A DNA stretch of 64,000 nt. Source: Inquilinus sp052078665. Its GTDB lineage: Bacteria > Pseudomonadota > Alphaproteobacteria > DSM-16000 > Inquilinaceae. The stretch spans positions 19,942 to 83,941 of the forward strand of contig NZ_JBQJIK010000031.1 of the NCBI RefSeq assembly GCF_052078665.1, in the 5' to 3' direction. Numbering within the stretch: the stretch's first letter is position 1; every line of letters begins with the position of its first letter. The notes beneath the pieces were generated by a model. That model was not told the DNA's origin, ran no database searches, and saw only the letters and a list, made by a program, of their open reading frames with translations. Positions 19,742 to 28,046 of the stretch are shown in pieces. A program made the position numbers and the translations under genes.

Positions 19742-22700
19742 TCATTGGGACAGGAAGAATCCCCGTCTCTCAACCTCGGTCAGATCGCGGCGCTTCAACT
19801 GGTAGGCCTGGTCCCAGATTTGGGATCCGAAGGGCAAGAGCGTCCAGTGTCCCAGCGTGTGGTCCGCGGAGACAGTGACAAGGCGCTGGCCATCGGGGCT
19901 GAATGCGACGCTGAGGACCGCGGCCTGGTGGCCGGCGAAGGCATGCACTTCCTGGCCGGTATCGACATCCCAAAGCCGCGCCGTTCGGTCGCCGGAAGCG
20001 GTCGCGATGCGTCGTCCATCGGGGCTGAACGACGCGCCCACGAACCAGCCCTTATCGCTCGTGAGCGTCTGTAAAAGTTGGGCTGAATTCGCGTCCCAGA
20101 TCTTTGCGTCTCGGGATAGGATTACGACGCGCTGTCCATCGGGGCTGAACGCCGCATCCATGATGTTATCCGTATGACCCGCAAGTGTTGCCAGCAACTG
20201 GCCGGTCTCGACATTCCAGAGTCGCGCCGTTCCGTCCCCTGACGCGATCACAACGCGTCGCCCGTCGGGGCTGAACGACGCGTCCACGAACCAGCCCTTA
20301 TCGCTCGTGAGCGTCTGTAAGAGCTGGGCTGAATTCGCGTCCCAGATCTTTGCGTCTCGGGATAGTGTCACGACGCGCTGTCCATCAGGGCTGAACGCCG
20401 CATCCAAAACTGCGTCCGCGTGCCCGACGAGCGTTTTCGGCTCCCCGGACGTGTCCAGATCCCAAATCTTTGCCGTAACGTCCCCTGAGGCGGATACGAC
20501 CCGCCGGCCGTCGGGACTGAAGGTCCCGCTTGAAACGAGATTCACGGGTCCGTCGAACGAGCGCAGGACTTTTCCGGTCTCCGCGTCCCAGAGCCATGCC
20601 TCATGATCCTGGGACGCGGTCACGAGGCGGTGTCCGTCTGGAGTGAAAGCTGCGCTCCAAATCTGAGTCCGTGGCCCGGCGAGCGCATGCGCCTCCCAGT
20701 TCGGCTTGACCCTCCAAACCGATGCCGAAGTATCGTCGGATCTGGTCAGCACATGCTGCTCATCCGGGCTGAACGTCGCTGCCCGAACCGCACCGCTATG
20801 CCCTGAAAGCGACTGCAGCTCCTGGCCGGTTTCGGCATCCCAGATCTTCGCGGTATGGTCCTCGGATGCCGTCACGATCCGTCGCCCGTCGCGGCTGAAG
20901 GCAGCGCTGAGGACGCCGTCCGTGTGTCCAACGAGCTTGAGCAACTCCTGGCCGGTCGCCGCGTCCCAGACCCGCGCCGTCTTGTCCCCGGACGTCGTCA
21001 CGATGCGCTGACCATCGGGACTGAACACCGCATTTGAAACCCAGCCGTCGTGCCCGATGAGGACCTGCAAGACTTCGCCGGTCTCCGCGTCCCAGATCCG
21101 CGCTGTGCCGTCGGAGTATGTGCTCACGATGATCCGGCCGTTCTCTGGGCTGAATGCTGCGCTTGCGACATAGCCCGTGTGTCCCTTGAAAGGGCGCTCC
21201 TGATATGCGTTGATGCCTCGGACTCTGAAGGCACCCGACGATTCGAGCAGGACGTACTGACTGTCGGGGCTGAAGGTGACGCTGCTGACACCGACCGGTC
21301 GTCCCATCACAGTATAGTTGCCCTTCACCAGATCCCAGATTACGGCCATGCCGTCGCCCGAATGGGTTGAGAGGTATCGGCCGTCGGGGCTGAACGCCAC
21401 GCTGTCAATCGGCTCCTCATGTCGGCGAAGTTCCTGTTCCTTGACCAGCTGGCCTGTTTCGACATCCCAGATCCGTGCCGTCTTGTCGCTGGACGCGGTC
21501 ACGACGCGATGGCTGTCGGCGCTGAACGCCGCACCCAAGATGCCTGATTTGTGTCCGACAAGATCATGAAGGACCTGTCGGGTCCTGGCGTCCCAGATTC
21601 GCGCCGTGCCGTCTTCAGACGCCGTGACGATGAATCGACCATCGGAACTCCACGAGGCCGCGGTGATCTTGCCGGCCTGCTGGAGGCGCTGAAAGTCCAC
21701 GCCGGTGTAGATTGCATGCTCCAGGGCGATGGAGAGGGCCGGCATATCCTCTCGGCTGATGCGGTTCAGCTCGGCCCTGGACGTCCCTTCCGGATCCATG
21801 GCGAGGGCAAGAAGCAGCCCTCGCTCGGGCCGCCCCGCATCCGTCTCCTTGATGGACAGGCCGGCGGCCATCAGGACGCGGCTCTGTTGCGCCTCCCGAG
21901 CATTGCGGGCCGACATCATGGCCTGGTATCCGCCGAAGACGGCGAGCAGGGCGACGATCACGCCGGCTCCTGCGATCCATATCCGCAGGCGCTTCTCTGC
22001 CGCCAGCTTGGCCGACGCCGCCGCCAGCTCCTGCCGACGTGCGGTCTCCGCCAGCCGGGCGGCTTCCTTCTCCTCCTCCGCCCGCTGGCGCTGCGCGAGG
22101 CTCGCCTTGATATAGCCTTCCTCCGCCGGGCTGAGCTCGTCGTGCCGCCGGGCCAGCCAGTCCGTCGCCTGGGCCAGCATGCCGCCGCGCAGCAGCGGCC
22201 CCTCGTCGGCCGGGTCGGCCGACCACAGCTCGACATTCGGTCGGATCTGCCGCAGCCAGGACTGGAAGGTACGGTCCCGGTTGATCCACTCCACCAGCTT
22301 GGGCCAATGGCGAATCAGCGCCTCATGCGCCACCTCGACGGTCTCCCGCGAAAAGGCGGGCGCATTGGTCACCACCAGCCGGTTGTCCTCGCCGGCCAGG
22401 CGCTGCGCCAGCGACCAGGCTTCGTCGCCGAGCTCCCGGCGCTCGACCACCCGCCGGGTGTCCTCCTGGCCCTCGCCGAGCGTCACCAGCCGGGTGAACA
22501 GGCGGCGGAAACCCTTCTCCATTTCGGGATTGGCGCCGCCCCCGGTCAGCGTTGCGAAGACCGCCTCCGCCCGTTGCGCCAACGCCCCCTCGACCCCGCC
22601 GATGTTGTCATAGCATCGGCGCGTGATCTTTCCCTTCTCCTGCCGCCCCCACATCTCGCGCAGGGCGAATTGCAGCAGCGGCAGGCTGCCGGGCTTGCTC

Positions 22701-23584
22701 TCGACATCGTCCAGCAGGGTCTCCGCCAGGCCGGGCTCGAACGCGACTCCGGCGTTCTCGGCCGGGCGGAGAATCGCGGCCTGCAACTCGTCCCGGGTCA
22801 TCGGGCCCAGATTCTCGACACGGCCCTGCAGCGCGTCGGCGAGCGGCCGGTGGCGCAGCGCGCGGCCATAGAAGTCGGCCCGCAGGGTCAGGATCAGGCA
22901 AATGTCGGGCGCCTCGCCCACCGACGGATCGGGGAACCCAGCCAGCAGCACGTCGATGAAGCGGGCCCGCACCGCTTCATCCTCGACCAGGGTGAAGGCT
23001 TCCTCGAACTGATCGGCGATTAGCAGGATTCGCCGCCCCTTGTTGCGGCTGCGGCAGTCGGCAAAGACATCGCGCAGGGTCAACTCGCCCTTGGCGAGGC
23101 TCTCCGCCAGCTGCCTGGTGTTGCGCAGCCGCTCGGTGTCGGAGTCGCTCGCGACGTAGAGCGGCACCAGGGCCCGGGCCAGCGCCAGGAACGGGTTGCG
23201 TTCCAGCTCGGTGCCGATCCGAAAATGGCTGAAGCGCCAGCCGCCGGCCGCGTGCAGCCGGGGCGCGAGGCCTGCCAGCACGACCGAGGACTTGCCGCTG
23301 CCCGAGGCGCCGACCAGTGCCGTGAAGCTCTGTCGGCCGACCGCATCAGCCAGGCGACCGATCGCCGCGTCGCGGCCGAAGAACAGATCCGCGTCGCCCG
23401 GCCCGAAATAGGCCAGACCGGGATAGGGGCTGGGCGCGAGCGGCTTGGCGTCGTCCGGCGGCGGCGCCGTCTCCTCGGCAGCGCGGTTGTAGATGGTGAA
23501 GTTCTCGATGACCACCGAACCGGCGCCGGCGATACCCTGGATCTGGCCGCCGGTGACGGTCGTCTCGATCGTCCGGTCCACCAT
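19742..23584 (-). CDS. nSTAND NTPase-WD40 receptor with N-terminal amyloid-like motif
   Basis: A 1280-aa NLR-like protein. Residues 8-33 hold a short glycine-rich motif (TGGQIQGIAGAGSVVIENFT) and no enzyme domain. The nSTAND1 NTPase starts at YPGLAYFGPGDADLFFGRD (54-72), with Walker A GASGSGKSS (92-100) and Walker B ILLIADQFEE (186-195). Residues 495-533 are a charged alanine-rich coiled coil, followed by one membrane-like segment (about 534-553). From about 645 to the end there are 15 WD40-like repeats, enough for two propellers. The start is ATG 23584, 14 bp after the stop of the small helical protein gene that precedes it. In STAND proteins the repeats sense a ligand and the NTPase oligomerises; the N-terminal motif then should template the matching motif of the partner. 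Role as anti-phage or cell-death receptor is inferred. Confidence 0.9.
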   Translation of the reverse strand: MVDRTIETTVTGGQIQGIAGAGSVVIENFTIYNRAAEETAPPPDDAKPLAPSPYPGLAYFGPGDADLFFGRDAAIGRLADAVGRQSFTALVGASGSGKSSVVLAGLAPRLHAAGGWRFSHFRIGTELERNPFLALARALVPLYVASDSDTERLRNTRQLAESLAKGELTLRDVFADCRSRNKGRRILLIADQFEEAFTLVEDEAVRARFIDVLLAGFPDPSVGEAPDICLILTLRADFYGRALRHRPLADALQGRVENLGPMTRDELQAAILRPAENAGVAFEPGLAETLLDDVESKPGSLPLLQFALREMWGRQEKGKITRRCYDNIGGVEGALAQRAEAVFATLTGGGANPEMEKGFRRLFTRLVTLGEGQEDTRRVVERRELGDEAWSLAQRLAGEDNRLVVTNAPAFSRETVEVAHEALIRHWPKLVEWINRDRTFQSWLRQIRPNVELWSADPADEGPLLRGGMLAQATDWLARRHDELSPAEEGYIKASLAQRQRAEEEKEAARLAETARRQELAAASAKLAAEKRLRIWIAGAGVIVALLAVFGGYQAMMSARNAREAQQSRVLMAAGLSIKETDAGRPERGLLLALAMDPEGTSRAELNRISREDMPALSIALEHAIYTGVDFQRLQQAGKITAASWSSDGRFIVTASEDGTARIWDARTRQVLHDLVGHKSGILGAAFSADSHRVVTASSDKTARIWDVETGQLVKEQELRRHEEPIDSVAFSPDGRYLSTHSGDGMAVIWDLVKGNYTVMGRPVGVSSVTFSPDSQYVLLESSGAFRVRGINAYQERPFKGHTGYVASAAFSPENGRIIVSTYSDGTARIWDAETGEVLQVLIGHDGWVSNAVFSPDGQRIVTTSGDKTARVWDAATGQELLKLVGHTDGVLSAAFSRDGRRIVTASEDHTAKIWDAETGQELQSLSGHSGAVRAATFSPDEQHVLTRSDDTSASVWRVKPNWEAHALAGPRTQIWSAAFTPDGHRLVTASQDHEAWLWDAETGKVLRSFDGPVNLVSSGTFSPDGRRVVSASGDVTAKIWDLDTSGEPKTLVGHADAVLDAAFSPDGQRVVTLSRDAKIWDANSAQLLQTLTSDKGWFVDASFSPDGRRVVIASGDGTARLWNVETGQLLATLAGHTDNIMDAAFSPDGQRVVILSRDAKIWDANSAQLLQTLTSDKGWFVGASFSPDGRRIATASGDRTARLWDVDTGQEVHAFAGHQAAVLSVAFSPDGQRLVTVSADHTLGHWTLLPFGSQIWDQAYQLKRRDLTEVERRGFFLSQ
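20009..20160 (-). repeat. WD40 tandem duplication, copy 2 (with 20255-20406)
   Basis: The DNA at 20009-20160 and 20255-20406 is more than 90 percent identical by eye, with a 246-bp period (82 residues, two WD40 repeats). Both encode the segment around RDAKIWDANSAQLLQTLTSD. The other repeats in the gene are more diverged, so this is a recent internal duplication or gene conversion. Confidence 0.85.
20255..20406 (-). repeat. WD40 tandem duplication, copy 1
   Basis: Partner of the 20009-20160 repeat. Differences are few and mostly cluster in the codons just before the strand that begins each RVVTLSRD or RVVILSRD segment. Confidence 0.85.
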
Positions 23585-23598
23585 GCGCCTTCCGCCTG

Positions 23599-24006
23599 CT
23601 AGCGTTTCGGCGGCGCGCCGAACGTCATCGAGCCGATCTGCACATTCTGGGCTCCGGCGACACCCTGCACCACGCCGCCGCTCATGGAGAACTGGATCCG
23701 GGCCACCGCCTCGCCGTCGACGCCATGCGCCTTCATCTGCTCGACCAGCTGCCGCAGCGCCTCCAGCACGTCCGGGTCCTCGGCAACATTCGCGGCGGCG
23801 ACCTTCTCTTCGAGCACAGCGGCCTGGGCCTTGGAGGTCGGGTCCTCCTCGATCGCGGTGATGGCCTCGCTGACCGGAGCGGCATCGCCCCATTTGCGGC
23901 GGATCACCGCCTTCAGCGCTTCATAGGCGTCCTTGACGCCGGATTGAATCATATCTGAGGCCAGGGCCGGGAGGATGGCAAGAATTGCGGTCGTAATCGG
24001 ATCCAT
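23599..24006 (-). CDS. Bell-like helical effector with C-terminal amyloid-like motif
   Basis: A 135-aa protein. Residues 1-100 are a helical domain beginning MDPITTAILAILPALASDMI, with an amphipathic or hydrophobic first helix, then KDAYEALKAVIRRKWGD and an acidic DPTSKAQAAVLEEKVAAA helix. This matches what has been described as the bacterial Bell domain, an analogue of fungal HeLo and animal MLKL membrane-targeting domains. Residues 107-130 (SGGVVQGVAGAQNVQIGSMT core) repeat the N-terminal motif of the downstream nSTAND protein: 10 of 21 aligned positions are identical and several others conservative. The nSTAND gene starts 14 bp after its stop. Inferred role: a membrane-damaging effector activated by templated aggregation. 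Recognition of the domain is from memory of the family, not a search. Confidence 0.75.
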   Translation of the reverse strand: MDPITTAILAILPALASDMIQSGVKDAYEALKAVIRRKWGDAAPVSEAITAIEEDPTSKAQAAVLEEKVAAANVAEDPDVLEALRQLVEQMKAHGVDGEAVARIQFSMSGGVVQGVAGAQNVQIGSMTFGAPPKR

Positions 24007-24184
24007 GATGCGTCCCCTATCGACAATGGGAGTTGTCTCGCGGGATTTATCGAAAATGTTTCAGGCCAATTAATAGACATTCATGATGACCGCAAACGCT
24101 GCGAGTATCAATCAAGTCTCTGGATTCTGTCTCGCCGATTGAAAGCCAATCACGAGTGCTGTGCACAAAGCGAGCTGCCGGGGA
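24007..24184. other. AT-richer region upstream of the Bell/nSTAND pair
   Basis: The 178 bases before the effector gene are clearly less GC-rich than the surroundings (for example AATTAATAGACATTCATG). They should hold the promoter of the pair on the minus strand, but no box pair with correct spacing is convincing. A short GACAA-N6-TTGTC inverted repeat lies at 24022-24037, just before the effector start. No gene is seen. Confidence 0.45.
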
Positions 24185-24303
24185 ATGCGGCCAGGGGAGG
24201 CGGAGACCCTGGTGGCGCTGCTGGCAGCAGCCTATAGCAACCTGCGCTTTCGGCCGGCCGTGTGATCCTGCTCGACGCCTCGCCCTTTGGCGCGCTGCTC
24301 TAC
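24185..24303 (+). pseudogene. Decayed fragment of the downstream GNAT acetyltransferase gene
   Basis: The frame from ATG 24185 reads MRPGEAETLVALLAAAYSNL, closely matching MRPGEEAELTALLAAAYGHA of the intact GNAT gene (parent DNA from 24860). It then jumps, with loss of about 185 bp and a frameshift, to GRVILLDASPFGALLY, matching GRVILLDASPSGAPLY of the parent (about 25121-25172). A TGA stop falls at the junction. This is a remnant of a partial duplication. It sits between the Bell/nSTAND cassette and the EamA gene. Confidence 0.8.
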
Positions 24304-24410
24304 CATCATGCGCCCGCCGCCACATGGCAGGCGCGTCGCCGCGGCCCCTTCCGCTGCGCTCGGGATCGGGGCCAAGGTGGGCGTGGTGCTCCTGCAGCGA
24401 GTCGACCCGC

Positions 24411-24842
24411 ATGAACCTTCTCTCCTCCTGGCAGTTCTGGGCGCTGCTCTCCGCCGTCTTCGCCGCCCTGACCGCGATCTTCGCCAAGGTCGGGATCGAG
24501 GCGATCAACTCCGACCTCGCCACCTTCATCCGCACCGTCGTCATCCTGCTGGCGATCGGCGGCATCGTCGCGGCCACCGGGCAGTTCCAGCCGGCCTCCT
24601 CGATCTCCGGCCGGACCTGGACCTTCCTGGTGCTGTCGGGCCTGGCGACCGGGGCCTCCTGGCTCTGCTACTTCCGGGCGCTCAAGCTCGGCCAGGCGGG
24701 GCAGGTGGCGCCGATCGACAAGCTCAGCGTCGTGCTGGTGGCGGTGTTCGGCGCGATCGTCCTGGGCGAGACGCTGTCCGGGGTGGCCTGGCTCGGTGTG
24801 GCGCTGATCGGCGGCGGCGCGGTTCTGGTGGCGGTCGGATGA
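24411..24842 (+). CDS. Small EamA-family (DMT) transporter
   Basis: A 143-aa integral membrane protein with about five hydrophobic segments, equal to one EamA domain (half of a usual 10-TM DMT carrier), so it probably works as a dimer. The conserved end KLSVVLVAVFGAIVLGETLSG is typical. The start ATG follows a CTGCAGCGAG stretch with weak ribosome-site character. It overlaps the GNAT gene start by ATGA. Substrate unknown. Confidence 0.85.
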   Translation: MNLLSSWQFWALLSAVFAALTAIFAKVGIEAINSDLATFIRTVVILLAIGGIVAATGQFQPASSISGRTWTFLVLSGLATGASWLCYFRALKLGQAGQVAPIDKLSVVLVAVFGAIVLGETLSGVAWLGVALIGGGAVLVAVG

Positions 24843-25669
24843 CGCCGATCATCCGGCGGATGCGCCCGGGCGAGGAGGCGGAGCTGACGGCCCTGCTGGC
24901 CGCCGCCTACGGCCATGCGCGCTTCGGCCCAACCGTCCTGCGCCTGGCCGGCATGGCCGACGCGGCGATCCATGTGCTGGAGGCGGAGGGCGCGTTGCGC
25001 GCTGCGGCGGCGGTGGTCGACTACGGCCGGGCCGCCTATCTCGGCATCGTCGGCACCGACCCGGCGATGCAGGGGCGCGGCTTCGGCCGCCGCATCGTCG
25101 AGGCGGCGCTGGCCCCGGTGCCGGCCGGCCGCGTGATCCTGCTCGACGCCTCGCCCTCCGGCGCGCCGCTGTACGAGACGCTCGGCTTCGTCGATGTCGA
25201 CGCCTCGGTGGTGCTGGAGGCGAAAGGGCCGGTCGAGGCGCCGCCGGTGCCCGGCCTCGCGCCGATGGCGGAGGCCGACCTGCCGGCCGTCGCGGCCTAT
25301 GATGCGGCGGTGTTCGGCGCCGACCGCACGGCCGGGCTCACGGCGCTGTTCCGTGAGCACCCGGCCGGCATGCTCTGCCGCCGCGACGGGCGTGTGACCG
25401 GCTACGGGCTGCGCCACCCGGACCGGATCGGCCCGGTGCTGGCCGAGGACCAGGACACCGCGGCGGCCCTGGTCGCGGCGCTGTCCGCCCTCGCGCCGGC
25501 GGGGCCGATGACGATCACCGTGCCCTCCAGCCATGCCGCCATGCTCGACCATCTGCGCCGCCGCGAGGTGCCGGAGCTGCGCCGGCTGCGCCACATGCGC
25601 CGCGGCGGCGACCGCCACCCGAGCGACCGGGGACGGATCGCCGCCATGGCCAGCTTCCACCTGGGGTAG
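24839..25669 (+). CDS. Two-domain GNAT N-acetyltransferase
   Basis: A 276-aa protein. The N-terminal GNAT domain (residues 1-125) has the acetyl-CoA loop in GTDPAMQGRGFGRRIVEAAL and ends ASPSGAPLYETLGF; the C-terminal half looks like a second, degenerate GNAT domain (Acetyltransf_18-like). Its start overlaps the EamA stop. A decayed partial copy of its first domain lies upstream at 24185-24303. Substrate unknown. Confidence 0.85.
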   Translation: MTPIIRRMRPGEEAELTALLAAAYGHARFGPTVLRLAGMADAAIHVLEAEGALRAAAAVVDYGRAAYLGIVGTDPAMQGRGFGRRIVEAALAPVPAGRVILLDASPSGAPLYETLGFVDVDASVVLEAKGPVEAPPVPGLAPMAEADLPAVAAYDAAVFGADRTAGLTALFREHPAGMLCRRDGRVTGYGLRHPDRIGPVLAEDQDTAAALVAALSALAPAGPMTITVPSSHAAMLDHLRRREVPELRRLRHMRRGGDRHPSDRGRIAAMASFHLG

Positions 25670-25674
25670 GGGGC

Positions 25675-27063
25675 TTACTTCTCCGCCAGCGCCGCCAGGA
25701 TCCGGGCCCAGGAGCGGATGCCCTTGTGGAAGCTGGTCAGGTCGTACTTCTCGTTCGGGCTGTGGATCTGGTCGTTGTCCAGGCCGTAGCCGACCATCAC
25801 CGAATCCATGCCCAGGATGCGCTTGAACGACCCGACCACCGGGATCGAGCCGCCGGAGCCGATCAGCATCGCCGGCCGGCCCCATTCGTCCTGCAGCGCC
25901 GCGCGGGTGCGGGTCAGGGCCGGGCTGTCGATCGCCAGCGACAGCGCCGGGCTGCCGTCGCGCGACCAGAACTCGGCCGAGCAGTCGGCCGGCAGCCGGG
26001 ATGTCACGAAGCCGTGGAAGGCATCGCGGATCCTGGTCGGGTCCTGGTCGCCGACCAGCCGGAACGACACCTTGGCGAAGGCCTTGGACGGGATCACCGT
26101 CTTGGCGCCCTCGCCGGTATAGCCGCCCCAGATGCCGTTGACGTCGCAGGTCGGCCGCGCCCACAGCCGCTCCAGCGGCGCGCGGTCGCGTTCGCCGGCC
26201 GGGACCGACAGCCCGATATGGCGCAGGGACTCGGCCTCGTCGAAGCCCATCGACTGCCACTGCGCCTTCAGCTGGGTCGGCGCCTCGGCCACGCCGTCAT
26301 AGAAGCCGGGCACGGTGATGCGGCCGTCATCGTCGTGCAGCGCCGCCAGGATCCTGGTCAGCACATGGATCGGGTTGCGGGCGGAGCCGCCATAGATGCC
26401 GGAATGCAGGTCGCGGCTGGCCGCGGTGACCGTCACCTGCTCATAGACCATGCCGCGCAGGCTGGTGGTGATCGCCGGCGTCTTCGGGTCCCACATGCCG
26501 GTGTCGCAGATCAGGGCCAGGTCCTTCGACAGCTCGTCGCGGTTGGCCTCCAGGAACGGGTTCAGGCTCGGGCTGCCCGATTCCTCCTCGCCCTCGAAGA
26601 ACACGGTGATCGGCAGGGGCAAGGACCCGGTCACCGCCTTCCAGGCGCGGCAGGCCTCGACGAAGGTCATCAGCTGGCCCTTGTCGTCCGAGGCACCGCG
26701 GGCGCGGATGCGCTTGACGCCGTCGGCCCCGGTCTCGATCCGCGGCTCGAAGGGCGGGGCGTGCCACAGGTCCAGCGGATCGACCGGCTGCACGTCGTAA
26801 TGGCCGTAGAACAGCACCGACGGGCCGGCGCCGGCGGTGACGGCATGGCCGACCACCATCGGATGGCCCGGCGTCGGCCGCACCTCGGCCGCGATGCCGG
26901 CCTCGGCCAGGTCGGCGGCGAGCCATTCGGCGGCGGCGCGGCACTGCTCCTTGTAGACGGGGTCGGTCGAGATGCTCTGCAGGCGCAGGAACGCCATCAG
27001 CCGATCGAGGCTGGAATCGAGGTCGGCATCGATCGCCGACAGGACCTGGTCGAGCGTGCTCAC
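25675..27063 (-). CDS. M20 family dipeptidase
   Basis: A 462-aa metallopeptidase of the M20/M25/M40 family. Metal ligands are visible in FYGHYDVQP, ASDDKGQ, FFEGEEESGSP and the late DNDQIHSPNEKYDL. The dimerisation (lid) domain lies between about residues 200 and 370. No signal peptide, so a cytoplasmic dipeptidase is most likely. It converges with the GNAT gene (5 bp). Confidence 0.92.
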   Translation of the reverse strand: MSTLDQVLSAIDADLDSSLDRLMAFLRLQSISTDPVYKEQCRAAAEWLAADLAEAGIAAEVRPTPGHPMVVGHAVTAGAGPSVLFYGHYDVQPVDPLDLWHAPPFEPRIETGADGVKRIRARGASDDKGQLMTFVEACRAWKAVTGSLPLPITVFFEGEEESGSPSLNPFLEANRDELSKDLALICDTGMWDPKTPAITTSLRGMVYEQVTVTAASRDLHSGIYGGSARNPIHVLTRILAALHDDDGRITVPGFYDGVAEAPTQLKAQWQSMGFDEAESLRHIGLSVPAGERDRAPLERLWARPTCDVNGIWGGYTGEGAKTVIPSKAFAKVSFRLVGDQDPTRIRDAFHGFVTSRLPADCSAEFWSRDGSPALSLAIDSPALTRTRAALQDEWGRPAMLIGSGGSIPVVGSFKRILGMDSVMVGYGLDNDQIHSPNEKYDLTSFHKGIRSWARILAALAEK

Positions 27064-27144
27064 GGGAAGAATCCTCTGGGAAACGCGGGTTGGAACGACC
27101 CTAGAGTAGATCCGGCCCCGGCGGAAACGGGGAAGGGAGCGTCT

Positions 27145-27963
27145 TCAGCCCTTTCGTCCCGCCATATGGCGGAGATAGGCGATCACCTGTTCGATCTCCC
27201 GGTCGCTCATCTGCTCCGGCGTGAAGCCCTGCATCTTGCGGTCCGGCCAGTCGCGCACCGTGGCCGGGTCGCGGATCAGCGCGTGCAGCGCCGCCGGCGC
27301 CAGGTATTCGATCGGGTTCATCGGCCGGTTCAGGTCCGGCCCGACCTCGGCCGACCCGGCGCCGTTCAGCTTGTGGCAGACCAGGCATTGGGTGACGAAC
27401 AGCGTCTGGCCGCTGCGGATCGGGTCGGCCGCCGTCAGGGCCGCATCGACCGCCAGCTCCGGCCAGCGCGCGGCGGGGGAGGGCTGGGTCGCCAGCCTGG
27501 CCATCTGATAGGGCCATTGCTCGCTGCGCACCGTCGCGGCCTGGTCGCCGGTCCACACCAGGTAGAAGGTGCCGGCGCTGACCGTCTTGTCCGGCAGGGC
27601 GGGCCAAGGGGCGTCCGCCGGCTCGACCGCCACCCAGGCGATCACGGAACTCGAATCGGTGTTGAGGATCAGGTCGACCGGCAGCTGCGCCGCGTAGCCG
27701 TCCGTCGCCACCGCCTCGATCACGGTGTCGGGCGGCGGCGTCAGGCCGGCGATCAGCCCTGCCGCCGGCACGGCGCGATAGGTCATGGCGCGGCCGTAGA
27801 TGGCATCCTTCGCCACCTCGATGGTGGCGGCGTCGGGCCGGGCCAGCAGCTGGTCGCGGGTGAAATGGCGGGTCTCGCCGCCGATGGTCAGGTCCAGCGC
27901 CGGCTCGGCAGCACCGGCGGTGGCGGCCCACAGCAGCAGGCCGATGACAGCAAAAATGCGCAT
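27145..27963 (-). CDS. Exported cytochrome c fused to a sulfite-oxidase-like domain
   Basis: A 272-aa periplasmic protein with a signal peptide (cleavage near TAGAAEPA). The N-terminal half (LTIGGETRHFTRDQLLARPD, YRAVPAAGLIAG, AVATDGYAAQLP) resembles the small oxidoreductase molybdopterin-like fold; the C-terminal 90 residues are a class I cytochrome c with CLVCH and an axial Met in KMQGFTPEQM. No molybdenum cofactor ligand is seen, so the first domain may only bind. Probably an electron carrier. It is an isolated gene on the minus strand. Confidence 0.82.
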   Translation of the reverse strand: MRIFAVIGLLLWAATAGAAEPALDLTIGGETRHFTRDQLLARPDAATIEVAKDAIYGRAMTYRAVPAAGLIAGLTPPPDTVIEAVATDGYAAQLPVDLILNTDSSSVIAWVAVEPADAPWPALPDKTVSAGTFYLVWTGDQAATVRSEQWPYQMARLATQPSPAARWPELAVDAALTAADPIRSGQTLFVTQCLVCHKLNGAGSAEVGPDLNRPMNPIEYLAPAALHALIRDPATVRDWPDRKMQGFTPEQMSDREIEQVIAYLRHMAGRKG

Positions 27964-28046
27964 GATTGCCTCCCCCTTGCAGCGAGAATGCGCCGCGAGG
28001 GATAGGAAACCATGCCACCGGGGTGAGTCGCCAGCGCGCGGACGGG

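Noticed and set aside
23585..23893. An in-frame extension of the nSTAND gene upstream of ATG 23584
   Set aside because: It overlaps most of the helical effector gene in another frame and reads as low-complexity Arg/Gly-rich text; the shared motif lies right after ATG 23584.
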